Origin: Rhodobiaceae bacterium
GTDB taxonomy: Bacteria; Pseudomonadota; Alphaproteobacteria; Rhizobiales; Tepidamorphaceae
Reading direction: 5' to 3'
DNA length: 64,000 nucleotides
Assembly: GCA_020637985.1 (NCBI GenBank)
Contig: JACKJK010000007.1
Location: 124,001 to 188,000 of the forward strand
Shown: piece after piece, positions 47,321 through 57,757 of the stretch
Numbering within the stretch: the stretch's first letter is position 1
Layout: every line of letters starts with the position of its first letter
Position numbers and translations under genes: made by a program
The notes under the pieces: generated by a model
Seen by the model: only the letters and a program-made list of their open reading frames with translations
Told to the model about the DNA's origin: nothing
The model's database searches: none

Positions 47321-50300
47321 ATGTCGCCACCATTCATCCACCTGCGCGCGCGTTCGGCCTATTCGCTGCTGGAAGGCGCGATCAAGGTTCCCAAGCTGAT
47401 CGACCTCGCGGTACGCGACCGCATGCCGGCGCTGGCGCTGACAGACCGGCACATGCTGTGCGGGGCGCTGGAGTTTTCCGAAAGGGCGGCGGCGGCCGGC
47501 CTGCAGCCGATCATCGGGTTGACGCTCGGCGTGGCGTTCCGCGAGGACGTGGGGCGCGGGGGCGCGGACGCCACCGGCAAGGCGATCCGTCCGGTTGCGC
47601 TGCTGGCCGGCAACGAGGCCGGCTACGGCAACCTGATGGCGCTGTCCTCGCGCGCATTTCTCGACACCGATGCGCAGGAGACGCCGCACGTCGGGGAAGA
47701 CGTGCTGGGCGCGCATGCCGACGGCCTCATCGCGTTGACGGGCGGGGCGGGCGGTCCGCTCGGTGCATTGCTGTGCGCGGGACAGGAGGGGGCCGCGCGG
47801 GCGCGGCTTGCAGGCCTTGCGCGTCAGTTCGGCGACCGGCTCTATGTCGAGGTGCAGCGCCACGGGCTTGCGGCCGAGCGTGAGTGCGAGGCGGCGATGG
47901 TGGATCTGGCCTACGACCTCGGCCTGCCGATCGTCGCGACGAACGACACCTATTTCGCCGAGCGTGATGACTATACCGCCCATGATGCCCTGCTGTGCAT
48001 CGCGCAGGGGCGCATGATGGCGGATACCGAGCGCCCGAAGCTCACTCCGGACTTTCATTTCAAGCCGATGCAGGCGATGGCGGAGCTGTTCGCCGACCTG
48101 CCCGAAGCCCTCGACAACACGGTCGAGATCGCGCGCCGCTGTGCCTTCCGGCCGGTGACGCATCCGCCGATCCTGCCGCGCTACACTCCGGCAGGTGCGG
48201 ATGCGAGCGAAGGCGTCGACGAGGCAGGCGAATTGCGCCGGCTCGCGCGCGACGGGCTGGAGGTACGGCTTGAAGCGCACGGCCTGGCCGATGGCTATTC
48301 CCGCGAGGACTATGCCGAGCGCCTCGAATTCGAACTCGGCGTCATCGAGGGCATGAAGTTCCCCGGCTATTTCCTGATCGTCGCCGACTTCATCCGCTGG
48401 GCCAAGGAACACGATATCCCGGTGGGGCCGGGCCGCGGGTCGGGCGCCGGTTCGCTGGTCGCCTGGTCGCTGACCATCACCGATCTCGACCCGATGCGCT
48501 TCGACCTGCTGTTCGAGCGCTTCCTCAACCCCGAACGCGTGTCGATGCCCGACTTCGACATCGACTTCTGCCCGACCGGGCGCGACGACGTCATCGCCTA
48601 CGTGCGCGAGCGCTACGGCGCCGACCAGGTGGCGCAGATCATCACGTTCGGAACGCTGCAGGCGCGCGCGGTGGTGCGCGACGTGGCGCGCGTGCTGGGC
48701 GTCCCCTACGGCCAGGCCGACCGGTTGTCGAAGCTGATCCCGGCCAACCCGGCAAACCCGGTGACGCTGAAGCAGGCGATCGAGAGCGAGGACAAGTTGC
48801 GCGAGGCGCGCGACGAGGACCCGACGATCGCGCGGCTTCTCGACATCGCGCTGCGGCTCGAAGGGCTGTACCGGCATGCCTCGACGCACGCAGCCGGCAT
48901 TGTCATCGGCGACCGGCCGCTGACCGAGCTGGTGCCGCTCTACAAGGACCCGCGCTCGCCTATGCCGGCGACGCAGTTCAACATGAAATGGGTGGAGCCG
49001 GCGGGGCTGGTGAAGTTCGACTTCCTCGGGCTGAAGACGCTGACGATCATCGACGTCGCGGTGAGGCTGATGCGCCAGCAGGGCGTGGAGGTCGATATCT
49101 CCGCGCTGCCGCTCGACGACGCGGCAACCTACGACATGCTCTCGCACGGCGACACCGTCGGGGTTTTCCAGCTGGAATCGGGCGGCATGCGCAGCGCGAT
49201 CATGGGCATGAAGCCGGACCGCTTCACCGACATCATCGCGCTGGTGGCGCTGTATCGCCCCGGCCCCATGGACAACATCCCGACCTACAACGACCGAAAG
49301 CACGGGCGCGAGGAGCCCGACTACATCCACCCGCTCATCAAGCCGTTCCTGGAGGAGACCTTCGGCGTCATCGTCTACCAGGAACAGGTGATGCAGATCG
49401 CCCAGGAACTGGCCGGCTACAGCCTCGGCGAAGCCGATCTGCTGCGCCGCGCCATGGGCAAGAAGATCGCCTCGGAAATGGCCAAGCAGCGCCCGCGCTT
49501 CGTCGACGGGGCGCTCGAGCGCGGCGTCGACAAGGCGAAGGCGCAGCAGATCTTCGACCTGCTGGCAAAGTTCGCCGACTACGGTTTCAACAAGTCGCAC
49601 GCGGCGGCCTATGCGCTGGTCGCCTACCAGACCGCCTGGCTGAAGGCGAACCACCCGGTTGCCTTCCTCGCCGCCTCGATGACGGTGGATGTCGGCAACA
49701 CGGCGAAGCTCAACGACTTCCGGCGTGAGGCCGCGCGCATCGGCGTGACGGTGCTGCCGCCATCGATCAATGCGTCGGCGGCCGATTTCACCATCGACGG
49801 CGAGAACCGCATCCATTACGCGCTCACCGCCATCCGCAACGTCGGCCGGCAGGCTGTCGAGCATATCGTGGAAGCGCGCGGCGACAGGGCGTTCGCGAGC
49901 CTTGCGGATTTCGCACGGCGGATTTCGCCGCGTTTCGTCAACAAGCGCGCGCTGGAGAGCCTGGCGGCTGCCGGTGCGTTCGACTGCATCGAGGTGAACC
50001 GGGCGCGCGTGTTCGCCTGCGCGGAGGCGATCATGGCGATCTCCGCGCGTTCGGAAGAAGGCCGCGTCGGCGGCCAGAACGATCTCTTCGGCGAAGCGCG
50101 CGAGGACGACCTGCCGCATGCCGGGCTGGTTGACTGGCTGCCGGCGGAACGGTTGAGCCGCGAGTACGAGGCGATCGGATCGTTCCTGACAGGCCACCCG
50201 CTCGACGCCTACGGTCCGGTGCTGACGCGGCAGGCGGTGACGTCGGTGCGCGAGTTCGAGGCGGGCGCGCAGGCGGGCACGGCGGCGGCGCGCATCGCCG

Positions 50301-50758
50301 GCATCGTCGTTGCCAAGCAGATCCGGCGCACGCGCAACGGGGGGCGGCTGGCGGTGATCGGGCTGTCCGACCCCAGCGGGCAGGTGGAGTGCGTGGCGTT
50401 TTCCGAGGCGCTGGGGGCATGGGCGCACCTGACGGAGATCGGCACGCCGGTGATCGCCAACGTCGTCGTCGACCGGGGCGGCGACATGCCGCGCTACCGC
50501 ATCCAGGACCTGAAGAGCCTTGAAGATGTCGCGGCGCGGCTGAGCCATACGTTGCACATCCACGTCGCCGACGCGGGGGCGCTCGACAGCATCCGCACCC
50601 GGCTTACCGCGAAGGGGGACGGCGAGGTGAGCCTGTTCCTTCGCCTGGACGGCGAACAGGAAGTGCAGATGCGGCTCGGCAGCCGCTATGCGGTGACGCC
50701 GCAGCTGGCGGCCGCCATCAAGGCCATTCCGGGCGTCGACGAGGCGGTCTACCAGTAG
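47321..50758 (+). CDS. dnaE: DNA polymerase III subunit alpha
   Basis: This is the replicative polymerase catalytic subunit. The 1145-aa protein has an N-terminal PHP domain (FIHLRARSAYSLLEGA, LALTDRHML), a polymerase core with catalytic Asp residues in RVSMPDFDIDFCPTGR (about 405-420) preceded by GPGRGSGAGSLVAW, a KSHAAAYALVAYQTAWLKA segment, tandem HhH and an OB-fold (AGIVVAKQIRRTRNGGRLAV). It corresponds to DnaE1, not the mutagenic DnaE2, judged by its place after lolD and its full C-terminal region. It lies 152 bp after the SOS-type small ORF. Confidence 0.95.
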   Translation: MSPPFIHLRARSAYSLLEGAIKVPKLIDLAVRDRMPALALTDRHMLCGALEFSERAAAAGLQPIIGLTLGVAFREDVGRGGADATGKAIRPVALLAGNEAGYGNLMALSSRAFLDTDAQETPHVGEDVLGAHADGLIALTGGAGGPLGALLCAGQEGAARARLAGLARQFGDRLYVEVQRHGLAAERECEAAMVDLAYDLGLPIVATNDTYFAERDDYTAHDALLCIAQGRMMADTERPKLTPDFHFKPMQAMAELFADLPEALDNTVEIARRCAFRPVTHPPILPRYTPAGADASEGVDEAGELRRLARDGLEVRLEAHGLADGYSREDYAERLEFELGVIEGMKFPGYFLIVADFIRWAKEHDIPVGPGRGSGAGSLVAWSLTITDLDPMRFDLLFERFLNPERVSMPDFDIDFCPTGRDDVIAYVRERYGADQVAQIITFGTLQARAVVRDVARVLGVPYGQADRLSKLIPANPANPVTLKQAIESEDKLREARDEDPTIARLLDIALRLEGLYRHASTHAAGIVIGDRPLTELVPLYKDPRSPMPATQFNMKWVEPAGLVKFDFLGLKTLTIIDVAVRLMRQQGVEVDISALPLDDAATYDMLSHGDTVGVFQLESGGMRSAIMGMKPDRFTDIIALVALYRPGPMDNIPTYNDRKHGREEPDYIHPLIKPFLEETFGVIVYQEQVMQIAQELAGYSLGEADLLRRAMGKKIASEMAKQRPRFVDGALERGVDKAKAQQIFDLLAKFADYGFNKSHAAAYALVAYQTAWLKANHPVAFLAASMTVDVGNTAKLNDFRREAARIGVTVLPPSINASAADFTIDGENRIHYALTAIRNVGRQAVEHIVEARGDRAFASLADFARRISPRFVNKRALESLAAAGAFDCIEVNRARVFACAEAIMAISARSEEGRVGGQNDLFGEAREDDLPHAGLVDWLPAERLSREYEAIGSFLTGHPLDAYGPVLTRQAVTSVREFEAGAQAGTAAARIAGIVVAKQIRRTRNGGRLAVIGLSDPSGQVECVAFSEALGAWAHLTEIGTPVIANVVVDRGGDMPRYRIQDLKSLEDVAARLSHTLHIHVADAGALDSIRTRLTAKGDGEVSLFLRLDGEQEVQMRLGSRYAVTPQLAAAIKAIPGVDEAVYQ

Positions 50759-50794
50759 CGATTGGGGCAGGCCCGGAACGGTGCGCGATGCGGC

Positions 50795-50823
50795 TTGCTT
50801 TCGCGGCGCAGCATCCGTATAAG
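50795..50823 (+). promoter_or_regulatory. Promoter of the rpsB-tsf unit
   Basis: TTGCTT (50795-50800), a 17-bp spacer and TATAAG (50818-50823) make a good housekeeping sigma promoter, about 134 bp before rpsB. This leaves a leader of about 125 nt that could host autoregulation by S2. Confidence 0.6.
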
Positions 50824-50956
50824 GCCTCGCATTCCGCATGCGGAGTTCTTGGTCGCAGCAGACAGACAGCCCTGCTGCCACCTTCCGGTGCCTCCCGCCA
50901 GCGCGCGGCGAGGTCATCTCCGCAGGGGTTCAACCGGACAAGGAGACATAAGAGCC

Positions 50957-52006
50957 ATGGCTCTGCCAGATTTTTCGATGCGCCAGCTGCTGGAAGCCGG
51001 CGTTCACTTCGGCCATCAGACTCACCGCTGGAATCCGCGCATGGCGCCGTACATCTACGGCGAGCGCAACAACATCCACATCATCGACCTGTCGCAGACG
51101 GTTCCGCTGCTGCACCAGGCGCTGAAGCAGGTGTCGGACACCGTTGCCGCCGGTGGGCGCGTGCTATTCGTCGGCACCAAGCGCCAGGCGGCCGATGCGA
51201 TCGCCGATTCCGCGCGCCGTTCCGCGCAGTACTTCATGAATGCCCGCTGGCTCGGCGGCACGCTGACCAACTGGAAGACGATCTCCAATTCGATCCAGCG
51301 GCTGCGCAAGCTCGAGGACCTGCTTGGCGGCGAAGCGCAGGGCATGACGAAAAAAGAGCGCCTGAAGATGACGCGCGAGCGCGACAACCTGGAGCGCGCG
51401 CTGGGCGGCATCAAGGACATGGGCGGGCTGCCCGACCTGCTGTTCGTCATCGACACCAACAAGGAAGCCATCGCGATCAAGGAAGCCAAGCGGCTGAACA
51501 TCCCGGTCGTCGCCGTGCTCGATTCCAACTGCAGCCCTGCCGGCATCGATTTCCCGATTCCGGGCAACGACGATGCGGGCCGGGCGATTTCGCTGTATTG
51601 CGACCTGATCGCGCGTGCCGCCATCGACGGCATCTCGCGCGGCCAGTCGTCGGCCGGCATCGACCTGGGTGCCTCCGTCGAGCCGGTAGCAGAGCCGACG
51701 ATCGCCCCTGAAGCGGCGCCCACGACCGTGTCCACCGAGGCCGGCGCCATCGAAGAGGTTCCGGAGATGGCCTTCGAGCGCCTCGAGGCTCCGCGCGGCG
51801 CGCCGGACGAGCTGACGCGCATCACGGGGCTTGGGCCGACGCTCGAGCAGAAGCTGAACGAGGCCGGCGTCTTCCATTTCTGGCAGATCGCGGCGATGGG
51901 CGAGGCCGAAGGCGAGGCCATCGAGGAACAGATCGGCGCCAAGGGCCGCATCAAGCTCGACGCCTGGCGCGACGAGGCACGCAAGTTCCTCGAAGGCGCT
52001 GCCTGA
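50957..52006 (+). CDS. rpsB: 30S ribosomal protein S2 with C-terminal extension
   Basis: The first 240 residues are ordinary S2 ([59 protein letters not shown]). An acidic Pro/Ala/Thr-rich linker (about 245-280) and a helix-hairpin-helix domain at 282-349 ([20 protein letters not shown]) follow. It is about 100 residues longer than E. coli S2. The tail is homologous to the NuoE extension and the nuoF-nuoG protein. AAGGAGACA lies before the ATG at 50957. Confidence 0.96.
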   Translation: MALPDFSMRQLLEAGVHFGHQTHRWNPRMAPYIYGERNNIHIIDLSQTVPLLHQALKQVSDTVAAGGRVLFVGTKRQAADAIADSARRSAQYFMNARWLGGTLTNWKTISNSIQRLRKLEDLLGGEAQGMTKKERLKMTRERDNLERALGGIKDMGGLPDLLFVIDTNKEAIAIKEAKRLNIPVVAVLDSNCSPAGIDFPIPGNDDAGRAISLYCDLIARAAIDGISRGQSSAGIDLGASVEPVAEPTIAPEAAPTTVSTEAGAIEEVPEMAFERLEAPRGAPDELTRITGLGPTLEQKLNEAGVFHFWQIAAMGEAEGEAIEEQIGAKGRIKLDAWRDEARKFLEGAA

Positions 52007-52122
52007 CGCAAGTGCCGCCCGATGCCGGCGCGTCCCGAGACGGGATGTGCAGGTGCGTTTGGGCGGATGATTTCGACGGTGTCGGCCCGCGGTGATCGCG
52101 GGCTGCTGCCAATGCAGGGCAA

Positions 52123-52143
52123 CCGGCGGGCAAGACCCGCCGG
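52123..52143 (+). other. Stem-loop between rpsB and tsf
   Basis: CCGGCGGG (52123-52130) and CCCGCCGG (52136-52143) form a perfect 8-bp stem with a 5-nt loop, 34 bp before tsf. A second, weaker stem (52085-52091 with 52097-52103) precedes it. There is no T-run, so partial attenuation or mRNA processing between the two genes is more likely than termination. Confidence 0.5.
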
Positions 52144-52176
52144 TCCGGCAACAAGATGCTATTCGGAGACAATGAC

Positions 52177-53103
52177 ATGGCCAACATCAGCGCAGCGATG
52201 GTGAAGGAACTCCGCGACAAGACCGCGGCGGGCATGATGGATTGCAAGGCGGCGCTGACGGAGACCGGCGGCGACATGGAAGCCGCGATCGACTGGCTGC
52301 GCGCGAAGGGGCTGGCGAAGGCCGCCAAGAAGGCCGGCCGCGTGGCTGCCGAAGGGCTCGTCGGCGTTGCGGAAGGTCCCGGTGCGGCAGCCGTCGTCGA
52401 GGTCAACTCGGAGACCGACTTTGTTGCCCGCAACGACCAGTTCCAGGACATGGTGCGCAAGATCGCCGAAGTGTCGCTGGCCAATGGCGGCGATCTCGAC
52501 AAGACCGCGGCCGCGGCTTTCCCCGGTGCCGGCAAGTCCGTTGCCGACCACGTCACCGAGATGGTCGCGCAGATTGGCGAGAACATGAACCTGCGCCGTG
52601 CGGCCGGGCTGAAGGTCGGGCAGGGTGCGGTTGCCACCTACGTGCACAGTGCAGCAGCCCCCAGCCTTGGCCGCATGGGCGTGCTCGTCGCGCTTGAATC
52701 CACCGGCGATGCCGAGGCGCTGAAGGCGTTCGGCAAGCAGGTCGCAATGCATGTCGCGGCGACTGCGCCGCTGGCCGTTAGCGCAGCCGAACTCGACCCG
52801 CAGGTCGTCGAACGCGAGCGCGCGGTGCTGATCGAGCAGGCGCGCGAGTCCGGCAAGCCCGAAAACATCATCGAGAAGATGGTCGAGGGCCGCATCCGCA
52901 AGTTCTACGAGGAAGTCGTGCTGCTGTCGCAGCCCTTCGTGATCGACCCGGACGTCACCGTCGAGAAGGCTGCGAAGGCAGCCGAGGCGAATGTCGGCGC
53001 GCCGATCAAGATCGTCGCCTTCGAGCGCTTCGTGCTCGGCGAGGGCGTCGAGAAGGAAGAAAGCGATTTCGCCGCGGAGGTTGCCGCGGCGGCCGGCGCC
53101 TGA
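52177..53103 (+). CDS. tsf: Translation elongation factor Ts
   Basis: This factor exchanges GDP for GTP on EF-Tu. The 308-aa protein has the N-terminal UBA-like segment with [20 protein letters not shown] (about 7-26), the core TDFVARN motif and the two-part dimerisation domain. The ATG at 52177 follows CGGAGAC; the upstream in-frame ATG at 52156 is rejected because it adds non-family residues. It follows rpsB in the conserved order. Confidence 0.96.
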   Translation: MANISAAMVKELRDKTAAGMMDCKAALTETGGDMEAAIDWLRAKGLAKAAKKAGRVAAEGLVGVAEGPGAAAVVEVNSETDFVARNDQFQDMVRKIAEVSLANGGDLDKTAAAAFPGAGKSVADHVTEMVAQIGENMNLRRAAGLKVGQGAVATYVHSAAAPSLGRMGVLVALESTGDAEALKAFGKQVAMHVAATAPLAVSAAELDPQVVERERAVLIEQARESGKPENIIEKMVEGRIRKFYEEVVLLSQPFVIDPDVTVEKAAKAAEANVGAPIKIVAFERFVLGEGVEKEESDFAAEVAAAAGA

Positions 53104-53152
53104 GCAAGGCCCCGGCGGCCGGGCGGGCAAGGCGGGAGGCACGGAGCCTGAC

Positions 53153-53881
53153 ATGAACGCAGTTTCCGGTGGCAAGCGCGACAGGCGCGTCCTGCTGAAG
53201 CTGTCCGGCGAGGCGCTGATGGGCAATGCCGGGCACGGCATCGACGTTGCCACCGTCGCGCGTTTTGCTTCCGACATTGCGGCAGCCCGGCAGGATGGCG
53301 TCGAGATCGCCATCGTGGTGGGCGGCGGCAACATTTTCCGCGGGCTTGCCGCCTCGGCGTCCGGGCTCGACCGCACCACCGCCGATTCGATGGGCATGCT
53401 GGCCACGGTGATGAACGCGCTGGCGCTTGCCGGTGCGCTCAACGATGCGGGCTGTCCGGCAGTCGCCATGTCGGCGATCCCGATGGATACCGTCTGCGAG
53501 GCCTATGCGCGCCGCCGCGCGGTGGCGCATCTGGCCGCCGGGACGGTCGTGGTCTTCGCCGGCGGTACCGGCAATCCCTATTTCACCACCGATACGGCGG
53601 CCGTGCTGCGCGCCGCGGAAACCGATTGCGACGCGGTCTACAAGGCGACCCAGGTGGATGGCATCTATTCGGCCGATCCCAAGAAGGTTGCCGACGCTGT
53701 GCGCTACGACACGCTGACCTACGACGAGGTGCTGGCGCGCAATCTCCAGGTGATGGACGCAGCCGCGATCGCCATCGCGCGCGACAACACATTGCCGATC
53801 GTGGTCTTCTCGGTCGCCGGCGAGGGGGCGATCTCCAATGCCATCGCCGGCAAGGGACGCTCGACCCGGGTCAGTGTCTAG
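53153..53881 (+). CDS. pyrH: Uridylate kinase
   Basis: This enzyme phosphorylates UMP to UDP for nucleotide and envelope precursor supply. The 242-aa amino-acid-kinase-fold protein has [11 protein letters not shown] (about 14-24), [26 protein letters not shown] and [17 protein letters not shown], then the C-terminal [14 protein letters not shown]. The length is standard. GGCGGGAGGC lies before the ATG at 53153. Confidence 0.96.
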   Translation: MNAVSGGKRDRRVLLKLSGEALMGNAGHGIDVATVARFASDIAAARQDGVEIAIVVGGGNIFRGLAASASGLDRTTADSMGMLATVMNALALAGALNDAGCPAVAMSAIPMDTVCEAYARRRAVAHLAAGTVVVFAGGTGNPYFTTDTAAVLRAAETDCDAVYKATQVDGIYSADPKKVADAVRYDTLTYDEVLARNLQVMDAAAIAIARDNTLPIVVFSVAGEGAISNAIAGKGRSTRVSV

Positions 53882-53892
53882 ACGCGGATGTC

Positions 53893-53920
53893 CAGACACA
53901 GGTGTTCAGACACAAGTGTC
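53893..53920 (+). repeat. 14-bp tandem repeat after pyrH
   Basis: Two adjacent 14-bp units, CAGACACAGGTGTT and CAGACACAAGTGTC, lie at 53893-53906 and 53907-53920 in the 182-bp pyrH-frr gap. The second contains the palindrome ACACAAGTGT (one mismatch). Function unknown. Confidence 0.6.
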
Positions 53921-54063
53921 CGGGGCACGGGCGCTTGGACCGTCGGTGAGCAAGACACAGCGGGTACCTTGTGGAACGAGGCCGCGGCGGGGTAAACGGT
54001 AAGTGGGGGCTTCGTTCCGGTGAGGGACGTGAATTCCGGAACGCCAGTGCGGGGAGAAGAACA

Positions 54064-54624
54064 ATGAGCCGAGCGGTCGATATGGCTGATCTGAAGCGGC
54101 GCATGGACGGCGCGGTGCAGTCGTTGCGCGGCGAGCTTGGCGGGCTGCGCACCGGGCGCGCCTCCGCAAGCCTGCTCGATCCCATCCACGTCGATGCCTA
54201 CGGCGCCTCGATGCCGCTCAACCAGGTCGGCACGGTTTCCGTTCCCGAAGCGCGCACGATCAACGTGCAGGTGTGGGACCGCGGTCTGGTCGGCGCGGTG
54301 GACAAGGCGATCCGCGAATCGAGCCTCGGGCTGAACCCGGTCGTCGAGGGGCAGCTGCTGCGCATCCCGATCCCCGAGCTCAACGCCGAACGGCGTCAGG
54401 AACTCGTCAAGGTGGCGCACAAGTACGCGGAAGATGCGCGCGTCGCGGTGCGCCATGTGCGCCGCCATGGCATCGACGAGGCCAAGAAGGCGGAAAAGGA
54501 CAAGGCGATCAGCGAAGACGAGAGCCGCAACATCGCCGACGAGGTCCAGAAGCTGACCGACGCGGCCGTCGGCGAGATCGACCAGATCCTGGCGGTGAAG
54601 GAAAAGGAAATCACCCAGGTCTGA
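54064..54624 (+). CDS. frr: Ribosome recycling factor
   Basis: This 186-aa factor splits post-termination ribosomes with EF-G. The family pattern is complete: [57 protein letters not shown], and the C-terminal helix with [28 protein letters not shown] lies before the ATG at 54064. The length is standard. Confidence 0.97.
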   Translation: MSRAVDMADLKRRMDGAVQSLRGELGGLRTGRASASLLDPIHVDAYGASMPLNQVGTVSVPEARTINVQVWDRGLVGAVDKAIRESSLGLNPVVEGQLLRIPIPELNAERRQELVKVAHKYAEDARVAVRHVRRHGIDEAKKAEKDKAISEDESRNIADEVQKLTDAAVGEIDQILAVKEKEITQV

Positions 54625-54651
54625 ACGTGGGCGGGCTGGCGGAGGCGGGCG

Positions 54652-55404
54652 ATGCGTGAGGAGGCGGAAACGCGCGCTGCGGTCCCGGAGGCCGGCAAGA
54701 TGCCGCGCCATGTCGCCATCATCATGGACGGAAACGGCCGCTGGGCGGCCGAGCGGGGCATGCCGAGGACGTTCGGCCACAAGGCGGGCGTCGAGGCCGT
54801 GCGCCGGTGTGTGCGCGCGGCAATGACACGAGGCATCCGCTATCTCACGCTGTTCGGGTTCAGTTCCGAAAACTGGTCTCGCCCGGAGGCGGAAATTTCC
54901 GACCTTTTCGCCCTTCTGCGCCGCTTCATCCGCAAGGATCTTGCCGAATTGCACCAAGCGGGCGTGCGCATCCATGTGATAGGCCGGCGGACCGGGCTGC
55001 CGGACGACATCGTGCGTCTCCTGCAGGAAGCCGAGACGCTCACCCGTGACAATGCGGACCTGGAACTCGTCATTGCTTTCAACTACGGCGGGCGCAGCGA
55101 GATCACCGATGCGGCGCGGCGGATCGCTCAGGCGGTGGCCGATGGGCGCATGCGGCCGGAAGACATCGACGAAGCGTGCCTGGAAAGCCAGCTCGACACG
55201 CACGGGTTTCCCGACCCGGACCTGTTGATCCGCACCAGCGGCGAGGCGCGCATATCGAATTTCATGCTGTGGCAGTGCGCCTACTCGGAGTTCGTGTTCC
55301 TGCCCGTGTACTGGCCGGATTTCGACGATGCCGCGCTGGACGCGGCACTCGGCGAGTTCGCGCGCCGTCAGCGCCGGTTCGGCGGCGTCGCGGCGCAGGC
55401 CTGA
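54652..55404 (+). CDS. uppS: Isoprenyl transferase (undecaprenyl diphosphate synthase)
   Basis: This cis-prenyltransferase makes the C55 lipid carrier for peptidoglycan and other envelope polymers. The 250-aa protein has [17 protein letters not shown] with the catalytic Asp at about 25, [11 protein letters not shown], the FNYGGRSEI motif and the C-terminal substrate motif [15 protein letters not shown]. The next gene, cdsA, follows after 13 bp. Confidence 0.95.
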   Translation: MREEAETRAAVPEAGKMPRHVAIIMDGNGRWAAERGMPRTFGHKAGVEAVRRCVRAAMTRGIRYLTLFGFSSENWSRPEAEISDLFALLRRFIRKDLAELHQAGVRIHVIGRRTGLPDDIVRLLQEAETLTRDNADLELVIAFNYGGRSEITDAARRIAQAVADGRMRPEDIDEACLESQLDTHGFPDPDLLIRTSGEARISNFMLWQCAYSEFVFLPVYWPDFDDAALDAALGEFARRQRRFGGVAAQA

Positions 55405-55417
55405 GCGGAGCAGGCGG

Positions 55418-56302
55418 ATGCAGCAGCCAACGCCCGGCAACCCGCCTGAAGCCAAAAATGCACCTGCGGGTGCGGGCAAGACCAGCGATTTCAGGGCGAG
55501 GCTGATATCGGCCATCGTCCTGCTGCCGCTTTCCATCGGCGCGCTTCTAACTGGCCAGCTTCCCTTCGCCGTGTTCGTCGCCGTCGCCTCGACACTCGTA
55601 ATCCGCGAGTGGGTCCGGATGGTCAATGTCACGCAATCCGTGCCTGCCGTCGTCGCCGGCACGGCCGCGGTGTGGCTGGCCATGACGGCGATTTTCGTCA
55701 ACTGGACGAGCCTCGCGTTCGGGGTTCTCGCGGCGGGCGCGCTGATCGTGGCCGCGCTCGTGCCGCTACGGCGGGTGTGGGCCGGTGCGGGAGTTTTCTA
55801 CGCCGGGCTGCCGGCGCTTGGGCTCGTTCACCTGCGCGGCCTGGAGCACGGGCTTGCGGCTGTGATCTTCATTTTGGTCGCCGTCTGGTCCACCGATATC
55901 GGTGCGTACCTGGGCGGCCGCGCGATCGGCGGGCCGAAACTGTGGCCGGCCGTTTCGCCGAAGAAGACCTGGGCCGGCTTCTTCAGCGGGCTCGTTGCCG
56001 CTGCGGTCGGCTGCCTGATCGTGGTGACGGTCGCCGGCGCTGCGGCAACTTATGGTGCTGGCATTTCGGCGGCACTGGCGCTGGCCATCGTGCTTTCGCT
56101 GGTCGGCCAGTTCGGGGACCTGTTCGAATCCTTCATGAAGAGGCACTACGGGGTGAAGGACTCCGGGACGCTCATCCCTGGGCATGGTGGCGCCATGGAC
56201 CGGCTCGACAGCATCATCTTCGCTGCCAGCCTTGCCGCGCTGCTGGCGATCGCGGCAGGCCTTCCGCGCGTTTTCGCGCCGTTTTCATGGTCGATATCAT
56301 GA
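55418..56302 (+). CDS. cdsA: Phosphatidate cytidylyltransferase
   Basis: This inner-membrane enzyme makes CDP-diacylglycerol from phosphatidate and CTP. The 294-aa protein has about seven membrane helices and the C-terminal family signature KDSGTLIPGHGGAMDRLDSI (about 248-267), preceded by GPKLWPAVSPKKTWAGFFSG. A hydrophilic lead of about 25 residues precedes the first helix. Its stop overlaps the dxr start (ATGA). Confidence 0.95.
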   Translation: MQQPTPGNPPEAKNAPAGAGKTSDFRARLISAIVLLPLSIGALLTGQLPFAVFVAVASTLVIREWVRMVNVTQSVPAVVAGTAAVWLAMTAIFVNWTSLAFGVLAAGALIVAALVPLRRVWAGAGVFYAGLPALGLVHLRGLEHGLAAVIFILVAVWSTDIGAYLGGRAIGGPKLWPAVSPKKTWAGFFSGLVAAAVGCLIVVTVAGAAATYGAGISAALALAIVLSLVGQFGDLFESFMKRHYGVKDSGTLIPGHGGAMDRLDSIIFAASLAALLAIAAGLPRVFAPFSWSIS

Positions 56303-57498
56303 GCGCGCGCGCCATCACCGTCCTCGGCGCGACGGGTTCGGTCGGCAGCAGCACGCTCGATCTCGTCGCACGTGGCGGGGAACGGTTCACTGTCGATACG
56401 CTGACCGCGCATCGCGATGCGGAAGGCCTGGCACGGCTTGTCCGGTTGCACCGGGCGCGACACGCGGTCATCGCGGACGAATCCTGTCTTGGCGAGCTCA
56501 AGGCGTTGCTGGCGGGCACCGGCACCAGCGTCGCTGCAGGGCCGCAGGCGCTGTGCGAAGCGGCCGAACGTCCGGTCGATCTCCTGATGGCCGCGATCGT
56601 CGGCGTGGCGGGACTTGCGCCGACGCTTGCCGCGATCAGGACGCAGCGGATCGTGGCGCTCGCCAACAAGGAAACGCTCGTTTGTGCCGGGGCGCTGATG
56701 ATGGGCGAGGCGCGGCGTTGCGGGACGGCGCTCATTTCCGTGGATTCCGAACACAGCGCGCTGGCGCAGGCGCTGGGCGGCCCCGCATTTCTTGCCAATC
56801 CGGATTTCTCGGACGTCGAGGAACTCATCATCACGGCGTCGGGAGGCCCTTTCCGCGCGCTGCCGACGCCCGACCTCAAGCGCGTGACGCGCGAACAGGC
56901 GCTGGCGCATCCGGTGTGGTCGATGGGCGCCAAGATCTCCATCGATTCGGCGACGCTCATGAACAAGGCGCTGGAACTCGTCGAGGCGCGCCACCTGTTT
57001 GCCGTGTCGCCGGAGCAGCTGAAGGTGCTGGTCCACCCACAGTCCATCGTGCATGGGCTGGTCCGCTATCGCGACGGTTCGGTGGTGGCGCAGATGGCGC
57101 AGCCGGACATGCGCATTCCGATTTCGCAGGCGCTGGCCTGGCCGGGGCGCATCGAGACGCCGGCGGCGCGGCTCGATCTCGCCGCGCTCGGCCAACTGAC
57201 GTTCGAGGCGCCCGACGAGGCGCGCTTTCCGGCGTTGCGGCTGGCGCGCGACATGCTGGCGGGCGATGGCGGCGCGGCGGCCATCGTCAATGCGGCCAAC
57301 GAATACGCGGTATCGGAATTCCTTGCAGGCAGGATCGCCTTTCCGGATATCGTCGATACTTGCATTGCGACGCTGGATGCAATGGGCGAAGCAGGCGTTG
57401 CCGCGCCGTCCAGCCTCGAGGAAGCGCTCGAGATCGATGCGCAGGCGCGGCGGATCGCGGCCGCGCGCGCCACCGTGTTGTGCCGGCGCAGCGCATGA
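56299..57498 (+). CDS. dxr: 1-deoxy-D-xylulose 5-phosphate reductoisomerase
   Basis: This is the second enzyme of the MEP isoprenoid pathway and uses NADPH. The 399-aa protein has the nucleotide motif VLGATGSVGSSTLDL (about 7-21), LANKETLVCAGALMM, the metal/substrate motif VDSEHSALAQAL, ASGGPFR and PVWSMGAKISIDSATLMNK (in order). The start at 56299 overlaps the cdsA stop; an ATG four codons earlier (56287) is also possible. Grouping with uppS links precursor supply and lipid-carrier synthesis. Confidence 0.95.
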   Translation: MSARAITVLGATGSVGSSTLDLVARGGERFTVDTLTAHRDAEGLARLVRLHRARHAVIADESCLGELKALLAGTGTSVAAGPQALCEAAERPVDLLMAAIVGVAGLAPTLAAIRTQRIVALANKETLVCAGALMMGEARRCGTALISVDSEHSALAQALGGPAFLANPDFSDVEELIITASGGPFRALPTPDLKRVTREQALAHPVWSMGAKISIDSATLMNKALELVEARHLFAVSPEQLKVLVHPQSIVHGLVRYRDGSVVAQMAQPDMRIPISQALAWPGRIETPAARLDLAALGQLTFEAPDEARFPALRLARDMLAGDGGAAAIVNAANEYAVSEFLAGRIAFPDIVDTCIATLDAMGEAGVAAPSSLEEALEIDAQARRIAAARATVLCRRSA

Positions 57499-57757
57499 GC
57501 GCGGGCGGCCGGCGGTAACCACGTTCGCCGTTTGGCGCGCCATCGCGGGGGCGGCCAGCGCCGGGGCGGGCGAATTCTGATAGTGTCATCAATCGGCTGG
57601 ACAGTCGCGGGCAGCCGCGGAGTGAGCCGGTTTTTCACCGAGGATGGCTGCGGGTGGCAACGAGCCCGAAAAATGCCATTTATGGATTGCAGTCAGGCAT
57701 GGGAAGACAGGTCGGCCAGTCGGGCCGGCGTTTTGGAAAAACGGGAAGAATCGCATC

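Noticed and set aside
47297..50917. A 1206-codon open frame opposite dnaE
   Set aside because: It is a GC-driven shadow of dnaE. It is rich in Arg, His and Asp, has no recognisable domain and no ribosome binding site, while dnaE has full family motifs.
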